50,016 bases of DNA from Gonapodya prolifera JEL478 (GCA_001574975.1 KQ965807.1:77400-127415); one strand, 5' to 3'. Numbered from the stretch's first letter, positions 10,560 through 21,808 are shown. Translations and numbers: made by a program. Notes: generated by a model not told the origin, from the letters alone.

Positions 10560-13438
10560 TTAGCTCTGACCCAGTTGCCTGTCAACACCCCACAAACTGC
10601 CCACAAATGTCATGATCATCTTTGGTTTCACTTCCACTGTGGAAGTGAGAGTGTATGAGGGTAGAATACTTTTGCTTTAGTCAGCAGAAGCTTACCAATA
10701 TCCTCGTAAGAGCAAAAAATGGCAGCGCCGAGCTTTCGCGCGAGTGAGATCGCGTACTAAACAAATCGAAGCCTGATGTGATATACGAAACTTGAGGCGA
10801 TAACATGTGAACTCACTTTGGCATTCAACTCTGCATCCTCCCCTAGAACGGATCGTATTCGCATCAGAAAAAATGATCAGCCTACCAAACCGGGTGTGCG
10901 ATTCTCAACGGCGCGATCCCACCTTTGTATCCGGAACTGACAAGCCCGTAATCAACGATACCCTTCTTGATTCCGTTCAGAAGGTCGAGTAGGAAGAGCC
11001 CCGTCTTTAAGGAGGGGTCCTTGAAATTGGTAATGCTTGTCGACTTCGCCCCACGTTTCACGGTGGCGTTGGCCCATTTTATAATGTCATTATCTAAGAA
11101 CGCAAAGAGTAGGACTTGTAAGAAGCTTGGTGTGCCCAGCTGAAACCAGTACACTGACCGGTGACCTCCTTCCCATCTTTCGACAGCGATTTGATGACCT
11201 GAATCACGTTATCACGCATCAATTGCCATGTAAGCGCCAGCGTGAGCATTTGGTTTCCGTCCACGATATCCGAGCCTTGAATTCCAACGAGTGAGTACTG
11301 TTGAAGTTAATACTTGACATGAGTCTTCATGGTTCTGATGTTGCAGGAGCACATGCACCCAGCGTACCTTGAACTGCTTCCCGAGCTCAACCGCATAGTT
11401 TGCGTTTTCCACCTTCTTGAACTTGGAAGTGGTGTTCTGGTTCACCCTCTTCCACGAAACAGCACCCGGGTGCACTTTGTCGGCCACTGGAGAGCAACAA
11501 AGAAATACCAGTTTGCGATTAAGCCAGTCATAAATCTTGCAGGGGATTGCTCACCCTGGAGGAGAACCTTTCCATCTTGCAAGTCCTCGTACAGGTTCCG
11601 GACGAATGGATCAACATCCAGACTGTGTATAAGCGCAGACTATGTCAACGAGTAGAGGCGGTCAAATCCACGTCGCATTCTCACGAATTCATCCACAGTG
11701 CGAACGCTCTGGCTTCACGGTCTCCTTCGGAGTCGAACAAGGCGTCATCGAGGGCTCCTTTCTCGGCTTCTGTCAACTTTTCAAGCCCAGGGTACTTGTT
11801 AAACAGATTTGCAGTGAAGGCGAAATTCAACCTTGGGTTCCCCGCCACGACTTCAGTACCACGCGAGTATCAGTATCCTAATCACAACTGAAAACTTGGA
11901 TGTCATCACGCACTAGCTTTCGGAGTCAAGTACTGTCGACACCCGATCTTGGCTGCTTCCGAAAGCGTTGCCTCGGCACGCTGGGTGAGGTCGTTCACTC
12001 GAAGAGGGTCCCTCGTGCATTGTCCTGGCGCAACCTGTGACAAGATGATGGTGTAGGCCTCCGAGTCTTTGATGTCGTTGGTGAAGTTGTTGACACGTTT
12101 GGAAGAGCCGGCGCGGTGGAGGTGGTAGTTACACCAGCGAAGAAGGATTTGTTCCTTGGGTGCAATTCAGTGAGGCTTCGTGTATTACCCGGATAAAGTC
12201 AGCCGCATACCGCCGGAAGTTTCAAAAATTGCTCCAGAGTCTCGCCCGGTTCCAGAAGGCGGAACAATTCGGGGTGAATCTTGATGTCAACTGGCGAAGA
12301 GCTATGGTCAGTAGTATTCGAGAAGTTGCTGTTGACTATACGCACTCTTGGCTGAGAGACCCTGTTTTACGATTTGCTGGAGAAGAGTGGGATACATGAG
12401 GCAAACGAGCAAACTCTTGTTGGCAAACACCGTCTCACCCAAATCAGCGCCAAAACAAGGTGTGGGGTTCCCTCAATTATGTCCTGAGCACCAACTATGA
12501 GAGTTTAAGCAGACGGTCCAGAAAATGGTGTGGATCAACAAGAAGTACACAAGCTCACTGTTTGTTACTTTGCAGCCAATCGCCTTGGCACTGTTGACGA
12601 CTAAGTTTCCATTTTCGGTCATTTGGTACTAAGCGCAGCGGGATTAGACAGGGCAAACTAAGTTGTGCGGTCTCTCATAAAACTCACCAGGTTGAGTTTT
12701 CCAGCATTGATTACTCGTTCGTCAATTGTCCCGGGAACAGCGTCGTTGATAAGTTTGCAGAGAATAATCCCATCCTTTGTCTTCTCGAACAGATCCATGG
12801 TGTGCGTGTCAATGGGGAGGTGTTTCGCGGCGTGCTTGTCACCATAAAGCACTTGGTTAGCGTGTTCAGCGAAAGACTCCTTTTCGTCTTCGTTAAAGGA
12901 GTGTTGGGACCATTCTGTGCTACCTCCGAGAGTGACAACCTTCTTTTCGGTCGAGGTGACACCTTAAAGTCAACAAATGGGTGGATTGCTGGATTGGTGG
13001 GGTGCGATTCTACCGTACCACTTCGAAGGCACATACCAAGGCGAGAAACCTTGTGCGACCGAACGTTGTTGAGGATCTGAGCGCAACGTCGATGAGAACG
13101 AGGAAAGGAGTGAGTGAAACAACTGATGGCAAATAGTTGGAGAGACTCACCCCTAAGAAACCACGGAAGTCGACTCCTCTGCCTCCAGCTCCCTGAATCT
13201 CGTCCGTCGCACTCTCTCCTATTCTCGAAAGTGCTTGCTTCAGCTCAGTCTCCGTGAGCCTGCCATCTCTGTTTAGATCCAGAGTCTAGCGGGGGTGAAA
13301 AAGATCCGGTGAGACTCCTGTCGAAAAGACATCGAGATGGCCGCCAATCACCCTAAACTGGTCCTGAAGTAAGTCAATCTCAGATTCTCTGATGTTCTTG
13401 AACTCGCGCGCAAGACCGCGGATGTCCCCAGCAGCCAT
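10560..13438 (-). CDS. SAC6: Fimbrin (plastin/Sac6), actin-bundling protein
   Basis: Fimbrin crosslinks actin filaments in patches and cables. The start MAAGDIRGLAREFKNIRES (13438) leads into an EF-hand region (LDLNRDGRLTETELKQAL). The linker STEWSQHSFNEDEKESF and the first calponin-homology domain follow, with the hallmark DGIILCKLINDAVPGTIDE and then TENGNLVVNSAKAIGCKV. Later CH blocks include GAQDIIEGTPHLVLALIW, DIKIHPELFRLLEPGETLE, LTQRAEATLSEAAKIGCR, DPFVRNLYEDLQDGKVLLQ and GSDIVDGNQMLTLALTWQL. The C-terminus is KYAISLARKLGAAIFCSYED, then VEVKPKMIMTFVGSLWG and a stop at 10560. All four CH domains appear present and every exon stays in frame, so this gene is a useful control for base-level accuracy. 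There are about twelve introns. Confidence 0.93.
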
Positions 13439-13792
13439 CGTATCAAAAGTGATGCTGAGTTCGGTTTCTGCTATGGTCCGTCAGCCGTATTTGTCCACTG
13501 CACTCTTTCGTTTTTCTTAGTCGCCACAGGACTGAAAATATTCCTAATATCTACTTCATTCGTTGCTGCTGGTTGAGCATAGAAAAGGACACTCTGTAAT
13601 AGTGGATACTTCCCTCGCATTGATTCACTGAAAATTATTAACTTCTTTGAAGTTATTATACATCTCAGACTTCGTTTCGTCCAATATTACATCGAAAGGA
13701 TATCACGTGATAGTTCTTTTTTGTCGCACCTCTTTCCCTGTGTTTCGCAACTAAACACATCCACAACACTATTCAAACCCGATCGCGCAGCC
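13439..13792. promoter_or_regulatory. Divergent promoter region between fimbrin and YOP1
   Basis: About 350 bp between two divergent genes. It is A/T-rich with pyrimidine runs before the YOP1 start; no specific site could be assigned. Confidence 0.3.
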
Positions 13793-14816
13793 ATGGTCGA
13801 CCAATACCAAAAGCAACTCGAGACCTTCCTCACCACGATTGACCGGGAACTCGAGGCGTTTCCCCCAGCAAAGTGAGTTGGAAGCCAAGAGTTCTCCCGG
13901 GACCAACACACCACGTCCGCGAGACGAATCCGGGCATCATGTTAATTCCATCGTCTAACAACACCGTAGAGAGCTCGAAAAGGCCACCGGAGTGAAGAAG
14001 AGCTACTTTGCTATCGGCGGGGCCGCGTTCGTGACAATTCTCATCTTTTTCAACATCGCGGGACAGCTCCTGTCCAACCTGGTGGGTTTTTTTACCTTGA
14101 ATTTTTCCGGATTCACGTCTGGCTCACGAATCACGGCGTGTTCACCTTCTGTCCGCGGGATTCGTCCTCGTGACCGGCCTGTCCCAAACAAACCTCAGGT
14201 CGGATTTCTGTATCCAGCATGGGCATCTTTCGTCGCCATGGAAACATTGTCGACTTCTGACGACAAACAATGGTATGTCTTTAGTAATTTCATACTTTTT
14301 CATCGTCTCTAACGCTAAAACTTGAATTCCGTCTCAGGCTCACTTACTGGATCGTATTCGCCATCTTCAACCGTTAGTGTTGTTTAAAGTCCAAGTAGTA
14401 CCACACTTCTCTCACCGGACATTCTTTATGTATCAGTCGCTGAACACTTCACCGACTTCCTCCTCTATTGGATCCCCTTTTACTTCTTCTTCAAGACCAT
14501 CTTCGCCGTTTGGCTTTACCTTCCCCAGACCAGAGTACATATCCACCTACCATTCTTGAAACGAAGCCTCAACTGACTTTGCTTTGCTCCGCTGTCTTTC
14601 AAAAGGGTGCCGAGGTTCTTTACACCAAGTTCGTTAAGCCCACCTTGTCCCCTTTCATCGCCAAGGGACAATCGCTCGCAGCTCAGGCTAAGGTGCGTTT
14701 CGCTGTTGCTTTCACTCCACCTAGAAGTCGTATTCACCATGTTGTTTCCCTGTCAATCGCAGGCCGCTGCGTCTAGCGTCTCTTCCGATGTCGCCAACGG
14801 GCTGAAGAAGGACTAA
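13793..14816 (+). CDS. YOP1: YOP1/REEP5 (TB2/DP1/HVA22) ER-shaping protein
   Basis: This family bends ER membrane into tubules through paired hydrophobic hairpins. Exons: MVDQYQKQLETFLTTIDREL (13793); ELEKATGVKKSYFAIGGAAF and the first hydrophobic hairpin (VTILIFFNIAGQLLSNLVG); FLYPAWASFVAMETLSTSDD with the family's YPA-S element; LTYWIVFAIFNLAEHFTDF; the second hairpin (LLYWIPFYFFFKTIFAVWL) ending LPQTRGAEVLYTKFVKP; and an amphipathic, Ala/Lys-rich tail (AAASSVSSDVANGLKKD) with its stop at 14816. The total is about 180 residues, as expected for the family. Introns are short, with good GT-AG ends, and there are no breaks. The gene is divergent from fimbrin. Confidence 0.93.
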
Positions 14817-15280
14817 ACCGGATATCTTTTGTGAACGAGAAGTTTATGGGCGCGAAGGTGGTTTGTGGAAGGATTTTCGTAATAGAATGGACTCGACGGT
14901 GTTTGCGTGGTGAACTCCCGGAGGATTGCCCAAATACTACTCTTGCTCGGTGGTAGTTTATGTCTAGCTAGGGCATCCGAGAGTCGGGAAGCTCCCCTTT
15001 AGTTTTTCATCCAGCTGTATGACAATGAAAGTTTGACTTGACTTGTAATTTCCTCGCATTGACCCATCTGTTAAAAAGTACAACGGACGGTCTCCTGATC
15101 AACGACTCAAACTATATATACACATATATATAAGGTTAATTCGCTCGTCAACCAGCGTCTTTTTGACCAGATCTGGGTCGAAGTCATTTCCAGCTTATAT
15201 AAATAAAAACGTCCATTAAGTCGCTGCTTGTGATATTGGATCCTACCGGCCTCCAAAACTCATGACATCGGCCGATGTAC
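14817..15280. other. Intergenic, AT-rich
   Basis: About 460 bp lie between YOP1 and the repeat that carries the LRR gene's 3' end. It includes an (AT/AC) dinucleotide microsatellite at 15112-15133. No gene is seen. Confidence 0.4.
15112..15133. repeat. TA-rich dinucleotide microsatellite
   Basis: An alternating ta run interrupted by cac (actatatatacacatatata). Confidence 0.8.
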
Positions 15281-15406
15281 AATTTCAGGACGTCGAGTTG
15301 CACAGGCTTCCTTCTGAATCAGCGGATGCAGCCCGTCCAGCTGAATTTCAGGACGTCGAGTTGCACAGGCTTCCTTCTGAATCAGCGGATGCAGCCCGTC
15401 CAGCTG
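15281..15406. repeat. 63-bp perfect tandem duplication
   Basis: The 63-bp unit beginning aatttcaggacgtcgagttg occurs at 15281-15343 and again, identically, at 15344-15406. The unit is 21 codons long and spans the stop codon of the LRR gene on the - strand, so the 15281-15343 copy lies in the 3' untranslated region. Identity of the two copies points to a recent event. Confidence 0.95.
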
Positions 15407-16922
15407 AATCAACGAGCAGTGATGATATCGGTGTTGAGTCCGTCACAGGTGCAATAACGTCCCCATCAGACATTGAAAATTGGCGTTTAGGCTGACGCGA
15501 CATTCTTTTACTTATCACAAGCTGAACGACCCCAATGATCATGATCAGGCCCATCACTGCGCCAACAGTTCCTCCAATTATTGTTCCAGTGACGTTTGGT
15601 GATGAGACCAACGACGATGAGGAAGCCGAGGAGGATTTTTCGAGTTCGCGCGGTGTGGATGAGTGAAATTCAGTATCGGTGGCGGAAAGTGGATCCAGCT
15701 CGACTGGGGTGGATTGCATATTGCAGGCGTTCCTTTAGGCACGGAACACGTTGCCGGGAGCTTTCGGTCACATTTGTACAGTCCCGAATAATTACCAAGT
15801 CTGCACGAAAGGTACTTCCAGGACCGAATGTTGATCAGGCAGTCCACGTTTCCGGAAAAACGGTTTTGCGAAAGGTCCAGTGTATAAAGACCCACGGCGT
15901 TCCAAAGGTTTGGTATCGGTCCTGTGAGTCTGTTGTATGAAAGGCCAGTGATCCGAAGCTGCGTGAGGCTGTCGAGTGGTGGTACTGATCCACTGAGGTC
16001 CAGCGTGGATAGTGCGACTGTATATCGCCGGAAAGTCGATTTCCGTTGAGACGAAGGTCGTAAAGCTTTTTGAGCCCCATCAACGGTGAAATAGATTGGC
16101 GACGAGGTGTTCGCGTTGGGTGAGGTACTGGCCACGACGACGGCGACGAATTGGGTTGAATTGACCGGGAAGGCGTTGTTGTTGCCGACAAAAGTCGAGA
16201 TGGGATACACGCCGGGGGAAGGCAGCCGAGAGAATGTGTCTTTGTCGGCGATGTAAGCTCCAAGGACGAGTTCGGTGTTGTACCCATCGACGTCAGGGTT
16301 TAGGGAAGGAATGCCGGCTCCTTGGTTGGGATTACCCGAGATGTCGACCGTGAGGTTGAACTTGATCGCGAGTTGAGCAACGGTTTCGACCACCGCTCTG
16401 TAATCCGCTGAGGTTATTTCTGGACATTAAAAGGCTCGTGAGGTTGACAAGTGCCGATCTTGACGTGGGAATAGGTCCCGACAGCTCATTAACCTCAAGG
16501 CTCAAACGTGTGAGCTTTGTTAACCCCTCAAGTGTCGGTATGGATCCATTGAGAAGGTGACCGGACAGATACAATCACTCCAGCTCTGTGAGGGCCGATA
16601 AATCTGGAATCTGCCCTCGAAACTGGAAGTAGACTGTGTCGTCCGGGGATCTCAAAACGACAGCCGTGACGCGATCAGCCTTGCAGGTAAACAGCGAGCT
16701 GTTGCAACAGGCGCCTGCTTTCCAGGTGTACGCTCTGCCCGTCTGGTTGAATAATTGCTCAAACGGGGCACAATCCTGTGTTTGACTCTGGCAACATGCC
16801 GCACGAGGTGCGAGAAGGACAAACACGGACAGAGTGACGGAGAAAGGGACGACGACTGCATAACCTCTGATACGAGGGGAGTGCACGTTGGAGCAAGCGT
16901 GATCCGTTGCGGTGGATGGCAT
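15348..16922 (-). pseudogene. LRR receptor-like membrane protein, frame-broken
   Basis: A plant-style extracellular LRR protein. The start at 16922 (MPSTATDHACSNVHSPRIRG) leads into a hydrophobic signal segment (YAVVVPFSVTLSVFVLLAPR). A Cys-containing N-cap follows, then LRRs (LEGLTKLTRLSLEVNELSGP; LKKLYDLRLNGNRLSGDI; LYTLDLSQNRFSGNVDCL) and a Cys cap. The final parts are a Ser-rich stalk, one transmembrane helix (GTIIGGTVGAVMGLIMIIGV) and a short basic tail. The frame is disrupted several times: an in-frame TGA at 16575-16577 between LTELE and LYLSGH, and frame changes near 16410, 16085, 16030 and 15725. None has room for an intron of normal size. A non-LRR stretch (DGYNTELVLGAYIADKDTF) lies between repeats. 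Either the gene has decayed or the local sequence contains indels. Confidence 0.7.
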
Positions 16923-17559
16923 CGTCTCAACCCCTGATCCGTTGAAGTCCACAGTGTGGCAATGCTGTCCACGGTCCTCGAAGTAAAGCAACTTATATAT
17001 GTAGTGCTACAGGGAAACTGTTTAGAAATTGTTTTGTTCTATGCCGGCTGCCGTCTCGTCCAAATGCAGTGGGAGCTATCGCGTTCGTTGATCCCTTCCC
17101 CTCTCTTTCAGGACAAAATTTCGAGCTTTTAAAATGTACTTTTAGACTTCTGGACTGGATAGTGCTGTTAGAGGGTGTCTGTAGATATTGGAGTAGAAAG
17201 TTTTGATAGCTCTCAGGTCTGAATTATTGTATGGCGACGTTTTGCTGGTGTCGGTTCGTGTTGTTGGTAGTTTGAGGGAAATGCAGTAGGCAGCTGCGTG
17301 TAATTCAAGGTTGGACGTTATAAAGTATCCCAGAATCAACTGTCAGACTCGGGACGCAAGAACACGGAAGGGGCGGACCCCTGCATGACAGTCAGTGAGA
17401 AGGGACATGGGTGGGGCGGACAGCGAAAGAATTCGGTAACGACAGTCGGTGCTTCTTCGAGTACGTATAGTATTTCAGATATATGTTAGGTACACGCACG
17501 CGATCGACGACAGCCTCGTTCCCTTCAATGATCGGTTACCCTCTGAACCGGGAGTTATT
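16923..17559. other. Intergenic, no gene seen
   Basis: About 640 bp upstream of the LRR gene's start. There is a short pyrimidine tract near 17090-17120. The ORFs here are short and lack any family signature. Confidence 0.35.
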
Positions 17560-17901
17560 CTAAGACATGGGTGCCTCAGCAATACCCAGCGCCGCCGGGC
17601 TGATGGACGCAGTTGGGTTGCTTGATTGGGGGCCACCTTTGCGAGCTTCAATGTGTGACGCAATGGCGGGATTCTTGTCCACTGGGGCGCCTTTTGAAGC
17701 AAAGGTGGGTGTTGCTGGGTGAATGAAAACAGCACAAGTGTCGCCACGAATGCCTTGAAGGCTCACCAATGGCTCCCAAAAGGACCGAGAGCAGGACGGT
17801 CAGGGCGAGCGGGAGGTTGAGAGCTTGGACTTATGCGGGGACAGATGGGATACTGAGTGCGACGTTTCCGACCTCTGGTTGACTTTGTGGTCACCACGCA
17901 T
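17560..17901 (-). CDS. Candidate small secreted protein, 74 residues, three exons
   Basis: Assembled by eye from 17901-17895 (7 nt: ATG CGT G), 17829-17767 and 17714-17560. Introns are 64 and 52 nt, both GT-AG and phase-consistent. The product opens with a classic signal peptide (MRVQALNLPLALTVLLSVLL, then GAIA), with a plausible cleavage site after Ala24. A polar mature region of about 50 residues follows, including KGAPVDKNPAIASHIEARKG and a Ser/Ala/Pro-rich end. It has no cysteines and no recognised domain. A longer open frame (17560-17769) covers only exon 3 plus intron sequence. The first exon is so small that the start remains tentative, but exon 2 has no ATG and is preceded by an in-frame stop, so an upstream exon is required. 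Function is unknown; secretion is inferred from the leader only. Confidence 0.55.
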
Positions 17902-18685
17902 CTGCTTTGATTTCCGGGATGCCAACACGCTAACCAGTGGCGATCAATGGTTTTTATCTCCCCCGCTTTGATGCAAAAAACGGCTGAGTACCTGAGCACA
18001 GTGACCCCACCACCCTGCACCACCCTGCACCACCCCAGGTCCCCCAGGTCTCCCAAGCGGCTCGAACAGCCATTGCTACACCAGTGCCCAAGAAAATATC
18101 ATCAGGCCTTTGGCGCCTCCTTTCGGAATGTCTATGACCCCGTTAATTAACGAGGTAACATGGCGCTGCCGCTTGCATATGTCAGGTTAATGTGCCTGCT
18201 CAAACTCCATGAAGGAGTGAAATGTCACTCTCTGTTTATCGCTCATAGACTGCCGTGTGAATATCATGTGGGAATCGGTTTTTGACTTCGGAGACAGGTG
18301 CCCTGAATCTCACTATATTACAAGCATATAACTTTCCGCGAAGGAAATGCTACCGTGGCCCTATTGGAGAGACCACTGAGAAGGAAGAGGAATACTTCTA
18401 TGTTACGTTTCACTTATGTGATTAATATTCTTCTCGCCAAAGCCGACGCAAATCTGACCAACCACGAAGCAAAAACGTGCGGTATGGTGCGGTTTGAATT
18501 CAAATTGCTACCTCCACAAATACAGGTCGAGTGCTTTTGCTGTGCTCAGCTATTGTTCGTAAACAACGCAACTAACGCCCAACATCCACAACCATATCCC
18601 CGCGAGTTCTGACACATCCCGCACGCCAACCCGGTACCGTTAATCCGACCCTGGTTGATATATAACGCCCGCTCCCTCCACCCCC
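17902..18685. other. Intergenic, no clear gene
   Basis: About 780 bp between the small secreted protein and the NDUFS5 3' end. It holds a short direct repeat of caccctgcac (18011-18030) in a C-rich patch. No convincing gene is present. Confidence 0.35.
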
Positions 18686-19630
18686 TCACTTTCCACCTGC
18701 CGCAGCCTTTTCGGCGGCCTTTTCTGCCACTTTTTTGCGCTCGAGCATTTCGCGGACGAGTGTGAGACGAGCGGCCTGCATGCAAAGTCAGGTGACGAAA
18801 GCGGGACACGAAACGAACCAAGAAGCATAGAAAGAGACGAGTAAATATGGTTAGAAGAGTTCAAGAGACAGGCATAACTTGTCAGTGAATCTTCGCTCGT
18901 CCAAGCCCTTCTCCTTAAGAGACCCGTCCAGCTCTCCCATCGGATAAGATCCAAAGCATAACACAATTGCTGGAAGACATGCCCCTTTATCGCACATTCC
19001 AAGGTCCTTTCACCGTCCTCAGTGACATCCCACTGGCCTGTTTGGTCGGCGTTGTAACAATCCCAAGAAAGTTCAAGGATCAGAACGACACGTCAACGCC
19101 CGCGTCGACGAGGAGATTGATGGAGGACTCCACTTTCTTGGGGACGCATTCTTTCCTTAAGCACGGCAGTTCATACCCGGTGTATGGTTCACGCTCCGCT
19201 CCGTCGACAATCGGGCTTGCCGTGGTGCCATCTTTGAATGATTTCAGACTACACGTGCCGGCACCGCGCGAGGCAGTGCCATCCGTCCTCACACAGCACA
19301 GCGCTTCCCCTTCCAATCGAATTTACGGGTTCGCTGTCACCAGCGCCTCGTGTTCGACCTGGGGATATGCCCACCAACTCGACAGCACGGTTCAACCCCA
19401 TTCCCAAAGTCCTAAACCCGCCAATCACCCATTTCCTGCACACAACGACCCCATCAGCAGCCCCGCGAACCCATACAAACCTCCTTCCTGTGAAACAAGC
19501 ACTCCTGGTAATCTTCGAACTGCAGTTTGCAGTCGTCCGGGTGGTCAGCCGACCCGTAGCACTTTGTGAACTCTTGCCAGTGCGGGAAGCAGCGACCACG
19601 TCCGCCACGGAGACCGAAGCCGGATGACAT
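18686..19630 (-). CDS. NADH:ubiquinone oxidoreductase subunit NDUFS5 (15 kDa, CHCH type)
   Basis: An accessory subunit of mitochondrial complex I on the intermembrane-space side, with a CHCH-type cysteine pattern. Exon 1 (19630-19481) encodes MSSGFGLRGGRGRCFPHWQE, then FTKCYGSADHPDDCK and FEDYQECLFHRKE, which matches the family's GG-RCFPFWQE and ECLHHKKE blocks and keeps four cysteines. Exon 2 (18775-18686) supplies the charged helical tail AARLTLVREMLERKKVAEKA, ending at a TGA. Joined they give 79 residues, close to fungal family size. The intron between them is 705 nt, many times the usual length in this window, and has a GTTTGT donor rather than GTGAGT or GTAAGT. If the intron were not removed the protein would end after seven extra residues. 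Presence of the gene implies that the organism retains complex I. Confidence 0.85.
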
Positions 19631-19884
19631 GATGTTTCGGGAGGGAATTTTTTACAAAAATGGTGGCATTTGTGGACCGCAGGGGCCACGCATCATTTCT
19701 TCTTCCCCTTCCCTTCTGCAAACCTCGTTTATTAATTGATAAATTGTGAGAATACACGTCACACCAAACAGAGTTCACTAAATCCCGCACCTCGAAGTGT
19801 CAAGTCCCAGTTCCCAGCCAAAACCAGCTTGTTATTTATGGGGGTCATCCGCGGGCAAGACAGTTTGAGCGCCAGTCAATTAGC

Positions 19885-21245
19885 TTACAGACATTGGGCT
19901 TCATCTGTGACAGTACACCGACCTGAGTTTAATGTGACGCGGCTGACTTTCCACCTGGTATCCTCAAACGAGGTGCATTTCAGAGTGTGGCGTGAATGTA
20001 CTCGGGATGGTACAGTTCTTAGGTTCTCAGTACACAACAGTGGGTCTTTCTCAACATGGATGAAATTGAAGATTTCATGGGGCCTTGGGTGGAGATTGTC
20101 TTTTACGAAAATAGTGGCAGAAACTTGAGGGCAGGAATCAAGGAGCCGCTTTAGTGCCACTACAGAGTCAACAGACGAATCTATATTGGCTTCGTACTTG
20201 TCCATGACGTCCTCGCAGCCCTCCGCGATCTTCAGCTCCAGCAAATAATTGAACTCGAGAGTGTACAACCAAAGAAAGGCTCCACCACGGATTGCTGCAG
20301 CCAGGCGGTCAATCCCAGGAAATCCGAATCTGTCCAGATCACCCAGGTTGAGTTTTTCCAAGTGATTGTGCGAAGTTCAAGGAGCATATGGCGCAGAAAA
20401 TGTCAAAAGGGTCCACCCATTCCTCCAACCCTTCTAAATATGCACGTTGGGGAAACAAAATAGCAGGGACACGGGAATGAAGATTAGAGCAAGATCGGTG
20501 GCACGAAGTCGGTGGATTGTACTTTAAATGCGCCAAATTGATGCGATGATTCAAACAAACAGATTGAAACGTGGAGTAAGGTCCTAACCTTGTCCTGAAA
20601 GTAATCTTCCAGAGCATTTGAATGTGTGTCCAAAAAGTAGTAGTCCGCATCGAACTTCACTTTGGCAACGTTGATCAGGCGGTTTGAGAACTCCACAACC
20701 CACGAGATTGGGAGCTTTCCGTCAATCTCGATAGCAAGGCTTTCCAGCTTCAAAGTGCCGAATGGAAGCAAACACCTTAATGCCTCGGCAACGGTTTCCG
20801 CCGCTTTCTTTGCTGATATTTCTGCGAGTCCACTTCGTTTGAGATTAAGCTTCGGCCGAAGACAATAAGGAGACCAGGATTCGCTGCGACTATCGGGCAG
20901 AGGTTGCAAAATTTCCCTCCGTAAGTGCCGTAAGTGGGAGATCGCGTTGGATGGAGGAACGTCCTCAAGTTGTTCTTTGTTCCCGGAGCAAAACCAGGTC
21001 TGGGATCGACAAGCCATAATCGCTAGACTCGATCGATACACAAATACTAACAGTGGACGCTTTCAACGGAAAAAGTCAGTGAGGGCACCTTTGGGGCTTG
21101 AATCATTCATTGATTCACCTTGTCGGATCTCCCACTGGATCTCGCGGAATCGACGACACATTCGCGGCACATAGGTGTAGAAGCCTCTGTTTTTGGCAAG
21201 GAGAACGAGGATGCGGAGGAGGACTTCGGGCGGGATCGCGTCCAT
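19885..21245 (-). CDS. F-box protein with LRR-like body, possibly frameshifted
   Basis: F-box proteins recruit substrates to SCF ubiquitin ligases. The start MDAIPPEVLLRILVLLAKNR at 21245 carries an F-box-like helix set, followed by VPRMCRRFREIQWEI. The body reads AAETVAEALRCLLPFGTLKL, SWVVEFSNRLINVAKVKFDA, ALEDYFQDKV, and after an intron EKLNLGDLDRFGFPGIDRLA and CEDVMDKYEANIDSS. The spaced Leu pattern is LRR-like. Around 20365 the frame changes within LLELRTIT to LEKLNLGD, as though one T is missing from a T run, so the gene may be inactive or the base call wrong. The C-terminal exon structure is uncertain: the frame ends at 19885, but similarity to a remnant at 21384-21640 suggests further sequence to about 19740. 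Confidence 0.55.
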
Positions 21246-21383
21246 CGAGTTAAAAATGGGGTTGGTTCAAAACTGCGGACACAGAGATCGCTTCACGGAA
21301 GTTCCTCTTCCCCTTCCCGTTTATCTATTGCTAAAACAGCCACCTGTGATTAAAGAAGGCTGAGGATTCTCATCTGCAATTAC

Positions 21384-21640
21384 GTATCTGTTGATTAACA
21401 AATTATAATTATACCATGACACGTCAAACAGAGTTCACTTTTTCCCTCATCTCGAAGTGCCACATTCCATCTCACCGAACCTAGTAGTCGACACGTCACC
21501 ATGGTGGGACGTTGCCTGCGGAAAAGGCAAATTGAGCAGTCACCGGCCAGCTTACAGATTTTGAAGATCAACTGCGACAGTACACTGACCTGCACTGCGG
21601 AGTGCGGGTCCATTATGTCACACCTCGGGATATTTTGCAA
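21384..21640 (-). pseudogene. Remnant of the 3' end of a second F-box gene
   Basis: Nucleotides here resemble 19730-19925, the 3' region of the neighbouring F-box gene. Both contain cagagttcact, a tcgaagtg motif and the reverse-strand context of gtcRgtgtactgtcRcag. In translation VLSQLIFKICKLAGD here corresponds to VLSQMKPNVCKLIDW there. No F-box or body is found upstream; instead the segment abuts a P450 5' fragment. It is best read as the surviving tail of a duplicated gene. Confidence 0.55.
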
Positions 21641-21808
21641 CCGACATCAGGCGGGACTTCTTCCAAGGCTAAAGTGCCCTTTCGCGTACCTGTGACGGGA
21701 GTCGGATAACACAGAAGAGCCGCAGGAACTTCGGAATTCAGTTCCAATACAAACGACCCGAAAGCGTGGACCCTTGAGCTGCGTATCCAGCACGTTGATC
21801 CCTGCAAG

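Noticed and set aside
16575-16577. Possible UGA recoding (selenocysteine or readthrough)
   Set aside because: UGA is used as a normal stop by other genes here, the position is not a Cys site, and the same gene has further frame breaks.
18967-19569. A 200-residue + strand ORF over NDUFS5
   Set aside because: It overlaps the certain first exon of NDUFS5 antisense, is Ser/Pro-rich and shows no domain; probably chance.
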